Assembly: GCF_018860745.1 (NCBI RefSeq)
Contig: NZ_JAHKPY010000012.1
Location: 248,001-312,000 of the forward strand
Origin: Zobellia uliginosa
Lineage (GTDB): Bacteria; Bacteroidota; Bacteroidia; Flavobacteriales; Flavobacteriaceae
Length of the DNA stretch: 64,000 nt
Direction of reading: 5' to 3'
Numbering within the stretch: the stretch's first letter is position 1; each line of letters begins with the position of its first letter. A program made the translations under genes and the position numbers. Below, piece after piece: positions 9,793-19,997 of this stretch. The notes under the pieces are model-generated. The model ran no database searches, was not told the DNA's origin, and worked only from the letters and a program-made list of their open reading frames with translations.

Positions 9793-10422
9793 CTATTTTG
9801 TTAAGTTTGACTCCAATCCTTCTAAAGCACCTTCCAACAACACAATACTATTTGCATTAAGAATTTTATAAGTGCTTATTTCTGAGGAAGTTACAACTTC
9901 GGAACCTTTCAAATTTCGCGAAGACAAATATACGCTATTATTTGAATCACCCAAGACAAACAACGATTTTTTGTTTTCAAGTCCCAATGACTTCAAAACT
10001 CCTTGAAAATCTTTTGTCTTTGGCGTATCAAAATTAAAGTCTTCCACAACCAAAATTGCTTGTTCTTTAGACTTGATACTAAGTGCAGATTTACGAGCCA
10101 AACGCTTAACGTTTTTGTTCAACTTTTGACCGTAATCTTTAGGTCTTGGCCCAAAAATTCTACCACCACCTCTAAAAATAGGAGATTTAATACTACCGGC
10201 ACGTGCTGTACCAGTTCCTTTTTGCTTCTTGATCTTACGAGTGCTTCCCGCAATTTCCGCACGCTCTTTAGCTTTGTGCGTTCCTTGCCTTTGGTGTGCT
10301 AAATACTGCTTAACATCCAAGTACACCGCATGATCATTAGGCTCTATTGCAAAAACAGCATCAGAAAGGTCTGCCTTTCTACCTGTTTCTTTTCCTTTGA
10401 TATCTAAAACTGCTACCTTCAT
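9793..10422 (-). CDS. rplD: 50S ribosomal protein L4
   Basis: 209 residues. L4 extends a loop into the exit tunnel; the loop is seen as KIKKQKGTGTARAGSIKSP then FRGGGRIFGPRPKDYGQKLN (about residues 63-102). In E. coli L4 represses the S10 operon by binding the leader in front of rpsJ; whether that holds here is unknown, but note the hairpins between rpsJ and rplC. Its start shares one base with the rplC stop, so translation is probably coupled. Confidence 0.98.
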   Translation of the reverse strand: MKVAVLDIKGKETGRKADLSDAVFAIEPNDHAVYLDVKQYLAHQRQGTHKAKERAEIAGSTRKIKKQKGTGTARAGSIKSPIFRGGGRIFGPRPKDYGQKLNKNVKRLARKSALSIKSKEQAILVVEDFNFDTPKTKDFQGVLKSLGLENKKSLFVLGDSNNSVYLSSRNLKGSEVVTSSEISTYKILNANSIVLLEGALEGLESNLTK

Positions 10423-11039
10423 TACTTTTCGATAGTTACGTAAGCGTTCTTATGACCTGGAACAGCCCCTTTTACTACTAAAAGGTTCTTTTCCGGAACC
10501 ACCTTTAACACTCTAAGGTTTTGAACGGTAACTCTATCGCCACCCATTCTACCGGCCATTTTCATTCCTTTAAAAACTCTAGCAGGATAAGATGCAGCAC
10601 CAATGGAACCTGGAGCTCTCAAACGGTTATGCTGACCGTGAGTCGCCTGACCTACACCACCAAATCCGTGGCGCTTTACAACACCTTGAAACCCTTTACC
10701 TTTAGACGTACCTATTACATCTACAAATTCTCCTTCCACAAATACATCAACACCAACGGTGTCTCCTAATTTGTAATCCTCATCAAAACCTTGAAACTCA
10801 ACGACTTTTTTCTTAGGAGACGTACCTGCTTTTTTAAAATGACCTGCTTCGGCCTTATTAGCACGCTTATCTGCCTTGTCATCGAAACCAAGCTGAAGGG
10901 CCTTATAACCATCAACTTCTTCGGTTCTGACTTGGGTGACTACACATGGCCCTGCTTCAATAACGGTACAAGGAATATTCTTCCCGTTCTCATCAAAGAT
11001 GCTGGTCATGCCTACCTTTTTTCCAATTAACCCAGACAT
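10422..11039 (-). CDS. rplC: 50S ribosomal protein L3
   Basis: 205 residues. L3 starts large-subunit assembly and its extension approaches the peptidyl-transferase centre. Signatures are [19 protein letters not shown] at the start and [11 protein letters not shown] followed by [17 protein letters not shown] in the extension. It is the first gene after a 189-nt gap with a terminator-like hairpin, so it may begin its own transcription unit or depend on read-through from rpsJ. Confidence 0.98.
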   Translation of the reverse strand: MSGLIGKKVGMTSIFDENGKNIPCTVIEAGPCVVTQVRTEEVDGYKALQLGFDDKADKRANKAEAGHFKKAGTSPKKKVVEFQGFDEDYKLGDTVGVDVFVEGEFVDVIGTSKGKGFQGVVKRHGFGGVGQATHGQHNRLRAPGSIGAASYPARVFKGMKMAGRMGGDRVTVQNLRVLKVVPEKNLLVVKGAVPGHKNAYVTIEK

Positions 11040-11126
11040 ACTGATTTTAGATTATGGAATTCAGATTTAACAAAACCCGTCTTCCGTTTATATATACTTA
11101 TATTAATTACTCGTTAACTATGGGAC

Positions 11127-11157
11127 AAAAAAACAGGGTCAAAACAATTCAACCCTG
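11127..11157 (-). terminator. Terminator/attenuator-like hairpin between rpsJ and rplC
   Basis: On the minus strand a 6-bp G/C-rich stem (CAGGGT with ACCCTG, 12-nt loop) is followed directly by seven T residues (A tract at 11127-11133 on the plus strand). This is the shape of an intrinsic terminator or attenuator. It lies 72 nt after the rpsJ stop and 88 nt before the rplC start. The stem is short, so partial read-through is likely. Confidence 0.55.
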
Positions 11158-11191
11158 ATTGTTTCTTCCGTTTTTCCCTCGCACGCAGCTC

Positions 11192-11222
11192 GGGACATGT
11201 CCCCCATCCATAAACGGATGGG
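11192..11222 (-). promoter_or_regulatory. Palindrome and hairpin just after the rpsJ stop
   Basis: Two overlapping inverted repeats lie 7-37 nt downstream of the rpsJ stop: a perfect 7-bp stem with a 6-nt loop (CCCATCC with GGATGGG, 11203-11222) and a perfect 12-nt palindrome GGGACATGTCCC (11192-11203). They share a base and so could be alternative folds. No T tract follows, so this is not itself an intrinsic terminator; a 3'-end protecting fold or part of a regulatory leader of rplC are possible readings. Confidence 0.4.
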
Positions 11223-11228
11223 CTAAAA

Positions 11229-11534
11229 CTATACTTTTATCTCAACCTCTACACCGCTAGGAAGCTCAAGCTTCATAAGCGCATCAATAGTCTTTGATGA
11301 AGAACTATAAATATCCAACAAACGCTTATACGAGCTAAGTTGAAATTGTTCTCTAGATTTCTTATTTACGTGCGGTGAACGCAAAACCGTAAATATTTTT
11401 TTATGCGTAGGCAATGGAATTGGACCAGTTACCACAGCTCCGGTAGTTTTTACCGTCTTTACGATTTTTTCAGCAGACTTATCTACCAAATTGTGATCGT
11501 AAGATTTTAATTTTATTCTAATTTTCTGGCTCAT
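11229..11534 (-). CDS. rpsJ: 30S ribosomal protein S10 (NusE)
   Basis: 101 residues. S10 works both in the head of the small subunit and, as NusE, in transcription antitermination with NusB. It shows [25 protein letters not shown] and the long loop motif [29 protein letters not shown] (read as two blocks at residues 38-55 and 56-66). It follows fusA after 12 nt with no tuf gene between them. Confidence 0.98.
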   Translation of the reverse strand: MSQKIRIKLKSYDHNLVDKSAEKIVKTVKTTGAVVTGPIPLPTHKKIFTVLRSPHVNKKSREQFQLSSYKRLLDIYSSSSKTIDALMKLELPSGVEVEIKV

Positions 11535-11546
11535 CTTTTTAAAAAA

Positions 11547-13682
11547 TTAAGCGGTTGTAATACCTTTTGCTGCCTTTATAACTTCTTCTGAAATATTCGA
11601 TGGAGTAGCTGCATAATGCGAGAATTCCATAGTTGATGTTGCTCTACCAGACGATAATGTTCTTAATGAAGTTACATATCCAAACATTTCAGACAATGGC
11701 ACTGTACCTTTTACAACTTTAGCACCTGCCCTATCACTCATATCGCTGATTGTACCTCTCCTACGGTTCAAATCACCAACAATATCACCCATGTTTTCCT
11801 CAGGTGTAAGCACCTCGATCTTCATGATTGGCTCCATTATTACGGCACCAGCTGCTTTACCAGCCGCTTTGTATCCCATTTTTGCCGCCAATTCAAAAGA
11901 AAGTGCATCAGAATCCACAGGGTGAAAAGACCCATCTTTCAATACAACTTTCATTGTATCCATTTCGAAACCTGCCAACGGACCGTTTAACATTGCCGCT
12001 TTAAAACCTTTCTCTACCGAAGGAATAAATTCTTTAGGAATACGACCACCTTTTATCTCATCAACAAACTGCAATCCTTCTCCTTCAAAATCCTCATCTG
12101 CAGGACTCATTTCAAAAACAATATCACCAAACTTACCACGACCACCGGATTGCTTTTTATAAGTTTCTCGGTGCGAAGCCAATTTAGTAAGTGCTTCTTT
12201 ATATTCTACCTGAGGCTCACCTTGATTCACCTCAACTTTGAATTCACGCTTTAAACGGTCTACAATAATATCCAAGTGAAGCTCACCCATACCAGATATA
12301 ATAGTCTGACCTGAAGCTTCATCAGTTTTAACTTGAAAAGTAGGATCCTCTTCAGCCAATTTAGCCAAAGCCATACCTAATTTATCAACATCAACCTTAG
12401 TCTTAGGCTCAACAGCAATACCGATTACCGGATCTGGAAAATCCATACTTTCCAATACAATAGGATGCTTCTCAGCAGACATTGTATCTCCAGTTTTAAT
12501 ATCCTTAAACCCTACAGCAGCTCCAATATCCCCAGCTTCGATAAAATCTATAGCGTTTTGTTTATTGGAATGCATCTGATAAATACGTGAGATACGCTCT
12601 TTTTTACCTGAACGGTTATTCAATATATAAGAACCAGCGTCCAAACGACCTGAATACGTTCTAAAGAAAGCCAACCGACCTACAAAAGGATCTGTCGCAA
12701 TTTTAAATGCTAAAGCAGCAAACGGCTCCTTAACATCCGGTTTTCTTGACTCTTCCTCACCTGTATCTGGATTGACACCAACAATAGCATCTTTATCTAC
12801 CGGTGAAGGCAAATATCTACAAACTGCATCCAACAAAAACTGAACACCTTTATTTTTAAATGAAGAACCACATATCATAGGAATAATAGCCCTATCCATT
12901 ACAGCAGCTCTTAATGCAGCATGAACTTCTTTTTCCGTGATAGAATCCTCATCTTCGAAGAACTTCTCCATCAACTCTTCATCATATTCAGCAACAGCCT
13001 CAATTAAAGCAGCTCTATACTCCTTAACTTCCGCCTTCATCTCTTCAGGAATATCCACAACATCAAAAGTCGACCCGAAACCTTCTTCATGCCAAACGAT
13101 TGCTCTGTTTTTTGCCAAATCCACGATTCCTCTAAAATCAGCTTCATCACCAATAGGCAAAACAATAGGGACGGCATTAGAACCTAACATCTCTTTAACC
13201 TGCTTACACACATTTAAGAAGTTAGAACCTTGACGATCCATTTTATTCACGAAACCAATACGCGGAACTTTATAGTTATCAGCTAATCTCCAGTTAGTTT
13301 CAGACTGTGGCTCAACACCATCTACTGCACTAAAAAGAAAAACCAGACCATCTAAAACACGTAATGAACGGTTTACCTCAACCGTAAAATCAACGTGTCC
13401 CGGTGTGTCTATTATATTAAAGTGATAATCTTTAGTTTCAGGCAACGCCTTCGCGTTTTCCATTGGAAACTTCCATGTACATGTTGTAGCAGCAGAAGTA
13501 ATGGTAATCCCACGCTCTTGCTCCTGCTCCATCCAGTCCATAGTAGCCGCACCATCGTGCACCTCACCTATCTTATGACTAACACCCGTATAAAAAAGTA
13601 TACGCTCCGTTGTTGTTGTTTTACCAGCATCAATATGAGCAGCAATACCTATATTTCTTGTAAATTTTAAATCTCTTGCCAT
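11547..13682 (-). CDS. fusA: Elongation factor G
   Basis: 711 residues, the usual size of EF-G, the GTPase that drives translocation of tRNA and mRNA. The G domain is complete: G1 AHIDAGKTT at 15-23, the switch I region with ERGITI at 56-61, G3 DTPGH at 92-96 and G4 NKMD at 146-149. Domain IV carries the glycine-rich [13 protein letters not shown] stretch and the C-terminal domain has [10 protein letters not shown]. It lies in the str operon between rpsG (6 nt) and rpsJ (12 nt). It is the elongation type, with no sign of being a mitochondrial-like recycling factor. Confidence 0.98.
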   Translation of the reverse strand: MARDLKFTRNIGIAAHIDAGKTTTTERILFYTGVSHKIGEVHDGAATMDWMEQEQERGITITSAATTCTWKFPMENAKALPETKDYHFNIIDTPGHVDFTVEVNRSLRVLDGLVFLFSAVDGVEPQSETNWRLADNYKVPRIGFVNKMDRQGSNFLNVCKQVKEMLGSNAVPIVLPIGDEADFRGIVDLAKNRAIVWHEEGFGSTFDVVDIPEEMKAEVKEYRAALIEAVAEYDEELMEKFFEDEDSITEKEVHAALRAAVMDRAIIPMICGSSFKNKGVQFLLDAVCRYLPSPVDKDAIVGVNPDTGEEESRKPDVKEPFAALAFKIATDPFVGRLAFFRTYSGRLDAGSYILNNRSGKKERISRIYQMHSNKQNAIDFIEAGDIGAAVGFKDIKTGDTMSAEKHPIVLESMDFPDPVIGIAVEPKTKVDVDKLGMALAKLAEEDPTFQVKTDEASGQTIISGMGELHLDIIVDRLKREFKVEVNQGEPQVEYKEALTKLASHRETYKKQSGGRGKFGDIVFEMSPADEDFEGEGLQFVDEIKGGRIPKEFIPSVEKGFKAAMLNGPLAGFEMDTMKVVLKDGSFHPVDSDALSFELAAKMGYKAAGKAAGAVIMEPIMKIEVLTPEENMGDIVGDLNRRRGTISDMSDRAGAKVVKGTVPLSEMFGYVTSLRTLSSGRATSTMEFSHYAATPSNISEEVIKAAKGITTA

Positions 13683-13688
13683 TTTCGA

Positions 13689-14165
13689 TTAGAATCTAAA
13701 GTGTGAAAAAGCTTTGTTAGCCTCAGCCATTTTATGCGTATCTACCCTCTTTTTAACAGCCGCACCTTCCTCTTTCGAAGCGGCAAGAACCTCTGCTGCT
13801 AATTTTTGTGCCATTCCTTTTTCATTACGCTTTCTTGCAAAACTAATCAACCACTTCATTGCAGTTGAAATCTTACGATCCGGCCTAATTTGCATTGGAA
13901 TCTGAAATGTAGCACCACCTACTCTCCTACTCCTAACCTCTACGTGAGGCATAACATTTGAAAGTGCATCCTTCCAAAGTTCTAAAGCAGTTTTTTCTTC
14001 ATCGGTCTTTTTTTCCTCTACGATATCCATTGCATCATAGAAAACATTAAAAGCGATTGACTTCTTACCGTCCCACATCATCATGTTAACAAAACGTGTT
14101 ACCAATTGATCGTTAAATCTTGGATCTGGTAAAAGCGGTCTTTTCTTTGCCTGTCTTTTTCTCAT
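13689..14165 (-). CDS. rpsG: 30S ribosomal protein S7
   Basis: 158 residues. S7 nucleates assembly of the head domain and contacts the E-site tRNA. The sequence begins [17 protein letters not shown], contains [18 protein letters not shown], and has the beta-hairpin region [20 protein letters not shown]. It is followed by fusA after 6 nt and preceded by rpsL after 74 nt. Confidence 0.98.
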   Translation of the reverse strand: MRKRQAKKRPLLPDPRFNDQLVTRFVNMMMWDGKKSIAFNVFYDAMDIVEEKKTDEEKTALELWKDALSNVMPHVEVRSRRVGGATFQIPMQIRPDRKISTAMKWLISFARKRNEKGMAQKLAAEVLAASKEEGAAVKKRVDTHKMAEANKAFSHFRF

Positions 14166-14239
14166 TACTTAATAGTTTAGAGTCTTGAATTCATATTGAA
14201 ACTCATCATCTCAATCTTCACCCACTACTCTTTGTTCAT

Positions 14240-14614
14240 TTACTTCTTAGGGCGTTTTGCACCGTACTTAGACCTTCGTTGAGTTCTTCCTGCAACACCT
14301 GCAGTATCCAAAGCACCTCTAACGATATGGTATCTAACACCTGGCAAATCTTTTACCCTTCCGCCCCTTACTAATACTATCGAGTGCTCCTGGAGGTTAT
14401 GTCCTTCCCCGGGTATGTAAGCATTTACTTCCTTACCGTTTGTCAACCTTACCCTTGCTACTTTTCTCATAGCTGAATTTGGTTTCTTCGGTGTAGTCGT
14501 ATAAACACGAGTACAAACCCCTCTTCTCTGAGGACACGAATCCAAAGCCGCCGATTTACTCTTCTTAGTAATCGTGGACCTTCCTTTTCGTACTAATTGT
14601 GAAATTGTTGGCAT
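14240..14614 (-). CDS. rpsL: 30S ribosomal protein S12
   Basis: 124 residues from the ATG at 14612-14614. An upstream in-frame ATG at 14686 would add 24 residues unlike S12 and would place the operon's -7 promoter element inside the gene, so it is rejected. The start [20 protein letters not shown] and the decoding loop [20 protein letters not shown] are typical; the lysine positions at which streptomycin-resistance changes occur are the wild-type ones. It is the first gene of the str operon. Confidence 0.97.
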   Translation of the reverse strand: MPTISQLVRKGRSTITKKSKSAALDSCPQRRGVCTRVYTTTPKKPNSAMRKVARVRLTNGKEVNAYIPGEGHNLQEHSIVLVRGGRVKDLPGVRYHIVRGALDTAGVAGRTQRRSKYGAKRPKK

Positions 14615-14638
14615 ACTAAATATATATGTATAAATAAC

Positions 14639-14652
14639 CCCTTGTTTAAGGG
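14639..14652 (-). promoter_or_regulatory. Short hairpin in the rpsL leader
   Basis: A 5-bp stem (CCCTT with AAGGG, 4-nt loop) sits between the -7 element and the rpsL start, at or next to the expected 5' end of the transcript. It may stabilise the mRNA or act in control of initiation; nothing proves either. Confidence 0.35.
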
Positions 14653-14656
14653 TCGG

Positions 14657-14687
14657 CAAATGTAAGACTATTTCGCAGAAATTCAAA
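14657..14687 (-). promoter_or_regulatory. Bacteroidota-type promoter of the rpsL operon
   Basis: On the minus strand TTTG (14684-14687) is followed by exactly 19 nt and then TACATTTG (14657-14664). This is a full match to the Bacteroidota primary-sigma consensus TTTG-N19-TAnnTTTG. Transcription would begin a few bases on, leaving a leader of about 35-40 nt before the rpsL ATG at 14614. It probably drives at least rpsL-rpsG-fusA-rpsJ and perhaps the entire ribosomal cluster. Confidence 0.8.
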
Positions 14688-15271
14688 CAGTTTGCAATTT
14701 ATTTTAAATAAATTAATTGCGAGTGAATTTTTATTAAAAAAAATAAGCCCAAAATTAAAGACACACACAAGATTTAAAGTATGCATTATCGACAACAAAT
14801 GATATGAAAAATAATCACTACTTCTATATTATTAGATAAGACCTTAATCATTATCAATAGAAAACAACCGACAATTATCCTTAATTTTCCTAAAAGGAAT
14901 TACTCCTTTTTAAATGTAAAAAAAAACTGAAATTTCAAATACTATGTCTTAAAACTACTTATTAACATGAAATTTCCTGTTAATATTTAGCTAAAATATT
15001 ATTTAAACAACAAATTGAGTCAAAAATGCTGATTATTGAGCAATTCCAATTTTTTTAACAAAAACCGGCATCCATATTCATTTAGAGAATTCAAAAATCA
15101 CGTTTTCTACAACTTTACATGTGTTTTCTGTGTGATTTTCCTAAAATAATTGCTCAAAACCTCATTTTATAACACCAAAAACCTATGCATGCATAATTTT
15201 GAGTTAAAAAAAATTGCATAATTAACGTGGATTTGTGACTTTTGGCGCTAGCTAATTCAAATAATTATAAA
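14688..15271. other. AT-rich divergent intergenic region upstream of susC
   Basis: About 580 bases without a gene. I found no open frame with coding character and no tRNA-like fold. It contains a 10-bp inverted repeat (TTGAGCAATT at 15036-15045 and AATTGCTCAA at 15148-15157) and a perfect 12-nt palindrome TATGCATGCATA at 15184-15195. The promoter of the SusC operon must lie here, but no convincing TTTG/TAnnTTTG pair was found, so the operon may use an alternative sigma factor or an activator. Confidence 0.5.
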
Positions 15272-18200
15272 ATGAGAGCAAAACAAAAAGGATTGTTAAC
15301 GCTGTTTTTGGCGTTAGTCGTGCAAATATCCTTTGCACAAAGCAAATCGATTACCGGAACGGTATCTGACCAAGATGGTCTACCACTGCCGGGAGTTAAC
15401 ATTGTTGTTCAAGGTACCACCAACGGTACCCAAACAGATTTTGACGGAAACTACGCCATTTCGGCTAGCGAAGGTCAAACATTAGTATTCTCTTACATTG
15501 GTCAAAAAAGCACTTCTGCCGTAGTAGGATCATCTAACAGTTTGAATGTTCAGATGGAGGAGGATGCCCAGGCTTTGGACGAGGTTGTTGTGACTGCCCT
15601 TGGAATTAAAAGAAGTAAAAAATCTTTAGGATATGCAACACAAAAAGTTGATGCTGAAGAGCTTTCAACCGTAAAAGAATCAAATGTTCTTAACCAACTT
15701 TCAGGAAAGGTTGCTGGTCTTGCGGTTCAAAGAACTAATAACCTTGGGGGTTCTACCAACGTTGTAATCCGTGGACAAACTTCTCTAACCGGAAATAACC
15801 AAGCATTATTTGTTGTTGATGGTGTGCCAATTTCTAACAGAAATACAAATACCGGAACTCAATCACAAGGTTCTACTGGATATGATTACGGAAATCCCGT
15901 TTCTGACATCAACCCAGATGACATTGAGTCTATGAACGTATTAAAAGGTGCTGCTGCAACTGCATTGTATGGGTCAAGAGCTTCTAATGGTGTAATTGTG
16001 ATAAACACCAAAAAAGGTAGTCAAGCAAATACTAAGGACTATACTATAACTTTATCTTCAAACGCTAGCATCGGTAGTATTGACAGTAGTACTTTTCCTG
16101 AGTTTCAAAAAGGATATGGAGCTGGTTACGGTGGAAATGATTATAACTTCAGTCCTTCAGATTTTAATGGTGACGGAACGATTGACAACTATGCAAATGT
16201 AAATGATGATGCATCTTTTGGACCTGCATTTGACCCTAACCTAAACTTACTACAATGGGATGCACTTTATCCTCAACTACCTGAAACTTACGGCGTCGCA
16301 AGACCATGGGTAGCTGCAGAAAACGGCCCTATGAGCTTTTTTACAACTCCAACATCTTTTACAAATTCTGTTGCCGTAGCCAAAAGATTTGCTGACGGAG
16401 ATGGTTCGTTTAGATTATCATACTCTAATTATGATGCTACAGGCATACTACCTAATAGTTCTCAGAAGAGAAACACCTTTTCTTTATCCGCTACCGCACA
16501 ATTAACGGATAAGCTTGAAGCAACTGGATATGTTACCTATGTAAACACTAAAACAGTTGGTAGAAACTCTACAGGATATAATGACAATATTGTAGGTTTT
16601 ATGCGCCAGTGGGGACAAAACAATGTAGATTTTGCAAGGCAAAAAGCTGCTTACGAACAAACGGGAGAAAACATAACATGGAACCCTAAATCGCCAACAG
16701 ACTTACAGCCAATATACTGGGACAACCCATATTGGACACGTTACGAAAACTACCAAAGTGACGGAAGAGACAGACTTACAGGTTATGCTCAATTGAAATA
16801 CCAAATTGCTGAAAATCTTTCCGTTACCGGTAAAGCAGCCGTAGACCAATATAGCGAAATACAGGAAGAAAGAAGAGCCGTAGGGTCTGTTGCAACTGGT
16901 TTTGGTATTAATGAAGGTCCCGATGGAAGTTACAACAGAAGTGATCAAACTTCAGGATATCTAAGAAGAAACATCAACGCGAGAGAAACGAACTTAGATG
17001 TGATATTGAACTATTCTAAAAACTTTTCCGATGATTTCAGTTTTAGTTCTTTCTTGGGTGGTAACGTTAGGCACGAAACCTTAAATATGGTTACCGCTGC
17101 AACTAATGGTGGTCTTAAAGTTCCTGGAGTATATTCTCTTCAGAATACAACTGATGCCCTACCTAACCCTAAAGAACGGGATGAAACTATAGAAGTTCAA
17201 AGTTTCTTCGCAGGTGCAACTTTTGGATACAAAGATTTCCTTTTCTTAGAAGGAACTCTACGTAGAGATCAATCTTCTACATTACCCGCAGATAATAACT
17301 CATATTATTACCCAGCTGTTTCAGGGTCTTACCTATTCTCGAACAACTTAAACATACCATTTATTAAGTTTGGTAAATTAAGAGCTAACTGGGCACAAAT
17401 TGGCAACGATACCAATTTTGATAGAATTAACGACACATACACTGCCCTAACTTCTTTCCAAGGAAATGCCGCTGCAGCAGTAAGCAACTCAAAGAAAAAC
17501 CCAGACTTAAAACCTGAAATCTCAAGGTCTTACGAAGTAGGTCTTGAAATGAGGTTTTTAGAAAAGGCAAACGTAGGTTTTGATATTGCTTATTACAAAA
17601 CAAATACAACAGATCAGATTGTTCCGGTTTCCGTTAGTGAAACCACAGGATTTCTTAGCAAAATTATTAATGCTGGTGAGCTAGAGAACCAAGGTCTAGA
17701 AATAGCTGCCTTCTCTGAATTTGACATTACAGAAAATTTCAAATGGAAATTAAATGTAAACTGGTCTAAAAATGAAAGTGAAGTAATTTCTTTAGCCGAT
17801 GGATTGGACGAACTATTAATTGGATCTTTTGGGGTTCAAGTAGTAGCTAAACCAGGTGAAGCCTATGGTGCTTTAAAAGGAACCGACTATACTTACAACG
17901 AAAATGGGCAAAAGATAATTGGTGATGACGGCAAACCAGTTTGGAGTGATGCTGATCAAATTATTGGTAACGGTAACCCAGATTGGCTAGCAGGTGTTAG
18001 AAATACATTTTCTTACAAAAACCTAGCCTTAAGTGTGTTCGTAGATATTAGAAGTGGTGGGGAAATGTACTCACTGGATCAAAGATATGGCCAGGCTACA
18101 GGAGTTTTGGCTAGTAGTGACTATATAAACGATTTAGGTAACCCAGTAAGAAACTCAATAGCAAATGGCGGCGGTTTTATTTATGAGGGAGTTCTGGCAG

Positions 18201-18532
18201 ACGGAACACCTAATACTAAAAGACTAGACGCTAGTGCTTTCGGAAATACGGGTTACCGAGCATTACCACTTAGCGAATTTGTTTACGACGCCTCATTCGT
18301 TAAGTTACGTGAGGTTAGTTTAGCTTATAACTTCCCTAAAGATTTTGTTTCAAAGTTAAGAATGGACAACCTGTCTTTAAGTCTAGTTGGTTCTAACTTA
18401 TGGATTATCCATAAAAATATACCTGATGCAGATCCTGAAACTGGTTTTGGATCTGGTAATATTCAAGGTATTTCTTCTGGGTCATTACCTACCACTAGAA
18501 ATTTCGCACTAAATCTTAAACTTCAATTTTAA
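15272..18532 (+). CDS. SusC/RagA-type TonB-dependent outer-membrane transporter
   Basis: 1086 residues from the ATG at 15272; a TTG ten codons upstream lies before the signal peptide and is not used. Order of parts: signal peptide ending near VQISFAQ, a carboxypeptidase-regulatory-like beta domain (ITGTVSDQDGLPLPGVNIVV, about residues 30-100), a TonB-box-like LDEVVVTALG, the plug with NPDDIESMNVLKGAAATALYG and SRASNGVIVINTKKG, then a 22-stranded barrel ending in Phe (LNLKLQF). It imports a ligand captured by the SusD-like lipoprotein encoded next. No glycoside hydrolase, sensor or sigma/anti-sigma pair is adjacent, so the substrate is unknown. Confidence 0.95.
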   Translation: MRAKQKGLLTLFLALVVQISFAQSKSITGTVSDQDGLPLPGVNIVVQGTTNGTQTDFDGNYAISASEGQTLVFSYIGQKSTSAVVGSSNSLNVQMEEDAQALDEVVVTALGIKRSKKSLGYATQKVDAEELSTVKESNVLNQLSGKVAGLAVQRTNNLGGSTNVVIRGQTSLTGNNQALFVVDGVPISNRNTNTGTQSQGSTGYDYGNPVSDINPDDIESMNVLKGAAATALYGSRASNGVIVINTKKGSQANTKDYTITLSSNASIGSIDSSTFPEFQKGYGAGYGGNDYNFSPSDFNGDGTIDNYANVNDDASFGPAFDPNLNLLQWDALYPQLPETYGVARPWVAAENGPMSFFTTPTSFTNSVAVAKRFADGDGSFRLSYSNYDATGILPNSSQKRNTFSLSATAQLTDKLEATGYVTYVNTKTVGRNSTGYNDNIVGFMRQWGQNNVDFARQKAAYEQTGENITWNPKSPTDLQPIYWDNPYWTRYENYQSDGRDRLTGYAQLKYQIAENLSVTGKAAVDQYSEIQEERRAVGSVATGFGINEGPDGSYNRSDQTSGYLRRNINARETNLDVILNYSKNFSDDFSFSSFLGGNVRHETLNMVTAATNGGLKVPGVYSLQNTTDALPNPKERDETIEVQSFFAGATFGYKDFLFLEGTLRRDQSSTLPADNNSYYYPAVSGSYLFSNNLNIPFIKFGKLRANWAQIGNDTNFDRINDTYTALTSFQGNAAAAVSNSKKNPDLKPEISRSYEVGLEMRFLEKANVGFDIAYYKTNTTDQIVPVSVSETTGFLSKIINAGELENQGLEIAAFSEFDITENFKWKLNVNWSKNESEVISLADGLDELLIGSFGVQVVAKPGEAYGALKGTDYTYNENGQKIIGDDGKPVWSDADQIIGNGNPDWLAGVRNTFSYKNLALSVFVDIRSGGEMYSLDQRYGQATGVLASSDYINDLGNPVRNSIANGGGFIYEGVLADGTPNTKRLDASAFGNTGYRALPLSEFVYDASFVKLREVSLAYNFPKDFVSKLRMDNLSLSLVGSNLWIIHKNIPDADPETGFGSGNIQGISSGSLPTTRNFALNLKLQF

Positions 18533-18542
18533 TATATATAAA

Positions 18543-19970
18543 ATGAAAAAAAATATAATAATAGCTCTTATCTCTTTAGTCGCACTTTCGTGTACTAATG
18601 ATTTGGAAGAGCTGAACGTCAACAAAAAAGATTTTGCGATCACTACAGACGCATCTCTTTTTACAAGCGCACAGTACAAGTTGTTTAACCAAATGACAGA
18701 GACTAGTGTAAATGAGAACATTTTTCGGTTAGTTGTTCAACACTGGACCGAGACCACCTATACAGATGAGGCAAACTATGATTTCAAAACAAGAAACATA
18801 GATGAATTTCATTGGGAAACTTTATATAGAGATGTATTAAAGAATTTTAAAGAAGCAAAAAGTTTGGTTTCTGGCTTACCAGATGTGCAAACTAATAAAA
18901 CTGCAACCATTGAGCTTTACGAAATCTATACCTACTACGTTCTTGTAACTTCCTTTGGTGATATTCCTTATACCGAAGCTTTAGATATAGATGTATTAAA
19001 TCCTACTTTCAATACGCAAGAAGAAGTATTTAATGACCTACTTGATCGATTGGATAACAATGTAATTTCAAAATTCGTAACTGGTGAAGTTGGTTTCTCT
19101 GCTTCAGAAGACATTGTTTACAATGGAGATATTGAGCAATGGATAAAATTCGCCAATTCCTTAAAATTACAAATGGGAATGCTCTTAGCGGATTCTGATC
19201 CTGCTAAAGCACAAACTGTTGTAAATTCTGCTATAGAAGGCGGAGTTTTCACTTCAGCTAGCGACAATATGAAAATTGCTTTTGAAAGCGCAGCTCCTTA
19301 TACAAATCCTGTATATGCAGCATTAGTACTATCAGGTCGTGATGATTATGTTCCTACAAATACTATTGTAGATATGATGGGTAGTTTAAACGACCCAAGA
19401 AGAGATGACTATTTTACCTTACTTAATGGTGAATACGTTGGAGGCTTACCTGGTGAACTAAACTCATTTGCAAGGTATTCTCACGTTTCCGACAAGATTG
19501 GTAAGGACCCAACTTTAGAGGCGCCGTTAATGACCTATTATGATGTTGAATTTTTATTAGCTGAAGCTGTAGAAAGAGGGTTTATAACTGGTGATGCAGC
19601 TGAACACTATAATAATGCCATTACTGCTTCTATACTCTATTGGGGCGGAACCAATGTGGAAGCAGACAGTTATTTAGGTCAAGCTTCTGTAGCCTATGCA
19701 ACAGCCGAAGGAGATTTTAAGGAAAAAATAGGAACACAGAAATGGTTGGCCTTATACAATAGAGGTTATGAATCCTGGACTGAATGGAGAAGGTTGGACT
19801 ATCCAATATTAGTTGCTCCCGAGGATGCCAAAACAACAAATAATCTTCCTCCATTTCGTATAACATACCCTGATGTTGAACTCACTTTGAACGAGGCTAA
19901 TCTAAAAGCTGCTATTTCCAACATTGGTGGAGATGAATTAGAAACTAAATTATTCTGGGATAAGCTTTAA
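18543..19970 (+). CDS. SusD/RagB-like surface lipoprotein
   Basis: 475 residues. A lipoprotein signal with lipobox LVALSC puts the mature N-terminus at Cys17. The body has the helical, TPR-like pattern of SusD-like proteins, with the typical LYEIYTYYVLVTSFGDIPYTEA stretch (broken here after YVLV) and the C-terminal TQKWLALYNRGYESWTEWRR motif. It forms the hinged lid on the SusC barrel and binds the ligand at the cell surface. It starts 10 nt after susC ends, so it is in the same operon. The pattern resembles the SusD-like type common next to transporters for peptides or unknown substrates, but the substrate cannot be told. Confidence 0.93.
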   Translation: MKKNIIIALISLVALSCTNDLEELNVNKKDFAITTDASLFTSAQYKLFNQMTETSVNENIFRLVVQHWTETTYTDEANYDFKTRNIDEFHWETLYRDVLKNFKEAKSLVSGLPDVQTNKTATIELYEIYTYYVLVTSFGDIPYTEALDIDVLNPTFNTQEEVFNDLLDRLDNNVISKFVTGEVGFSASEDIVYNGDIEQWIKFANSLKLQMGMLLADSDPAKAQTVVNSAIEGGVFTSASDNMKIAFESAAPYTNPVYAALVLSGRDDYVPTNTIVDMMGSLNDPRRDDYFTLLNGEYVGGLPGELNSFARYSHVSDKIGKDPTLEAPLMTYYDVEFLLAEAVERGFITGDAAEHYNNAITASILYWGGTNVEADSYLGQASVAYATAEGDFKEKIGTQKWLALYNRGYESWTEWRRLDYPILVAPEDAKTTNNLPPFRITYPDVELTLNEANLKAAISNIGGDELETKLFWDKL

Positions 19971-19997
19971 TTAAAAAACAGTCATAAAATTCAAATT

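Noticed and set aside
14688-15271. A tRNA or structured RNA in the long gap before susC
   Set aside because: No cloverleaf, no CCA end and no GTTCRA-type T loop; the sequence is AT-rich with only simple inverted repeats.
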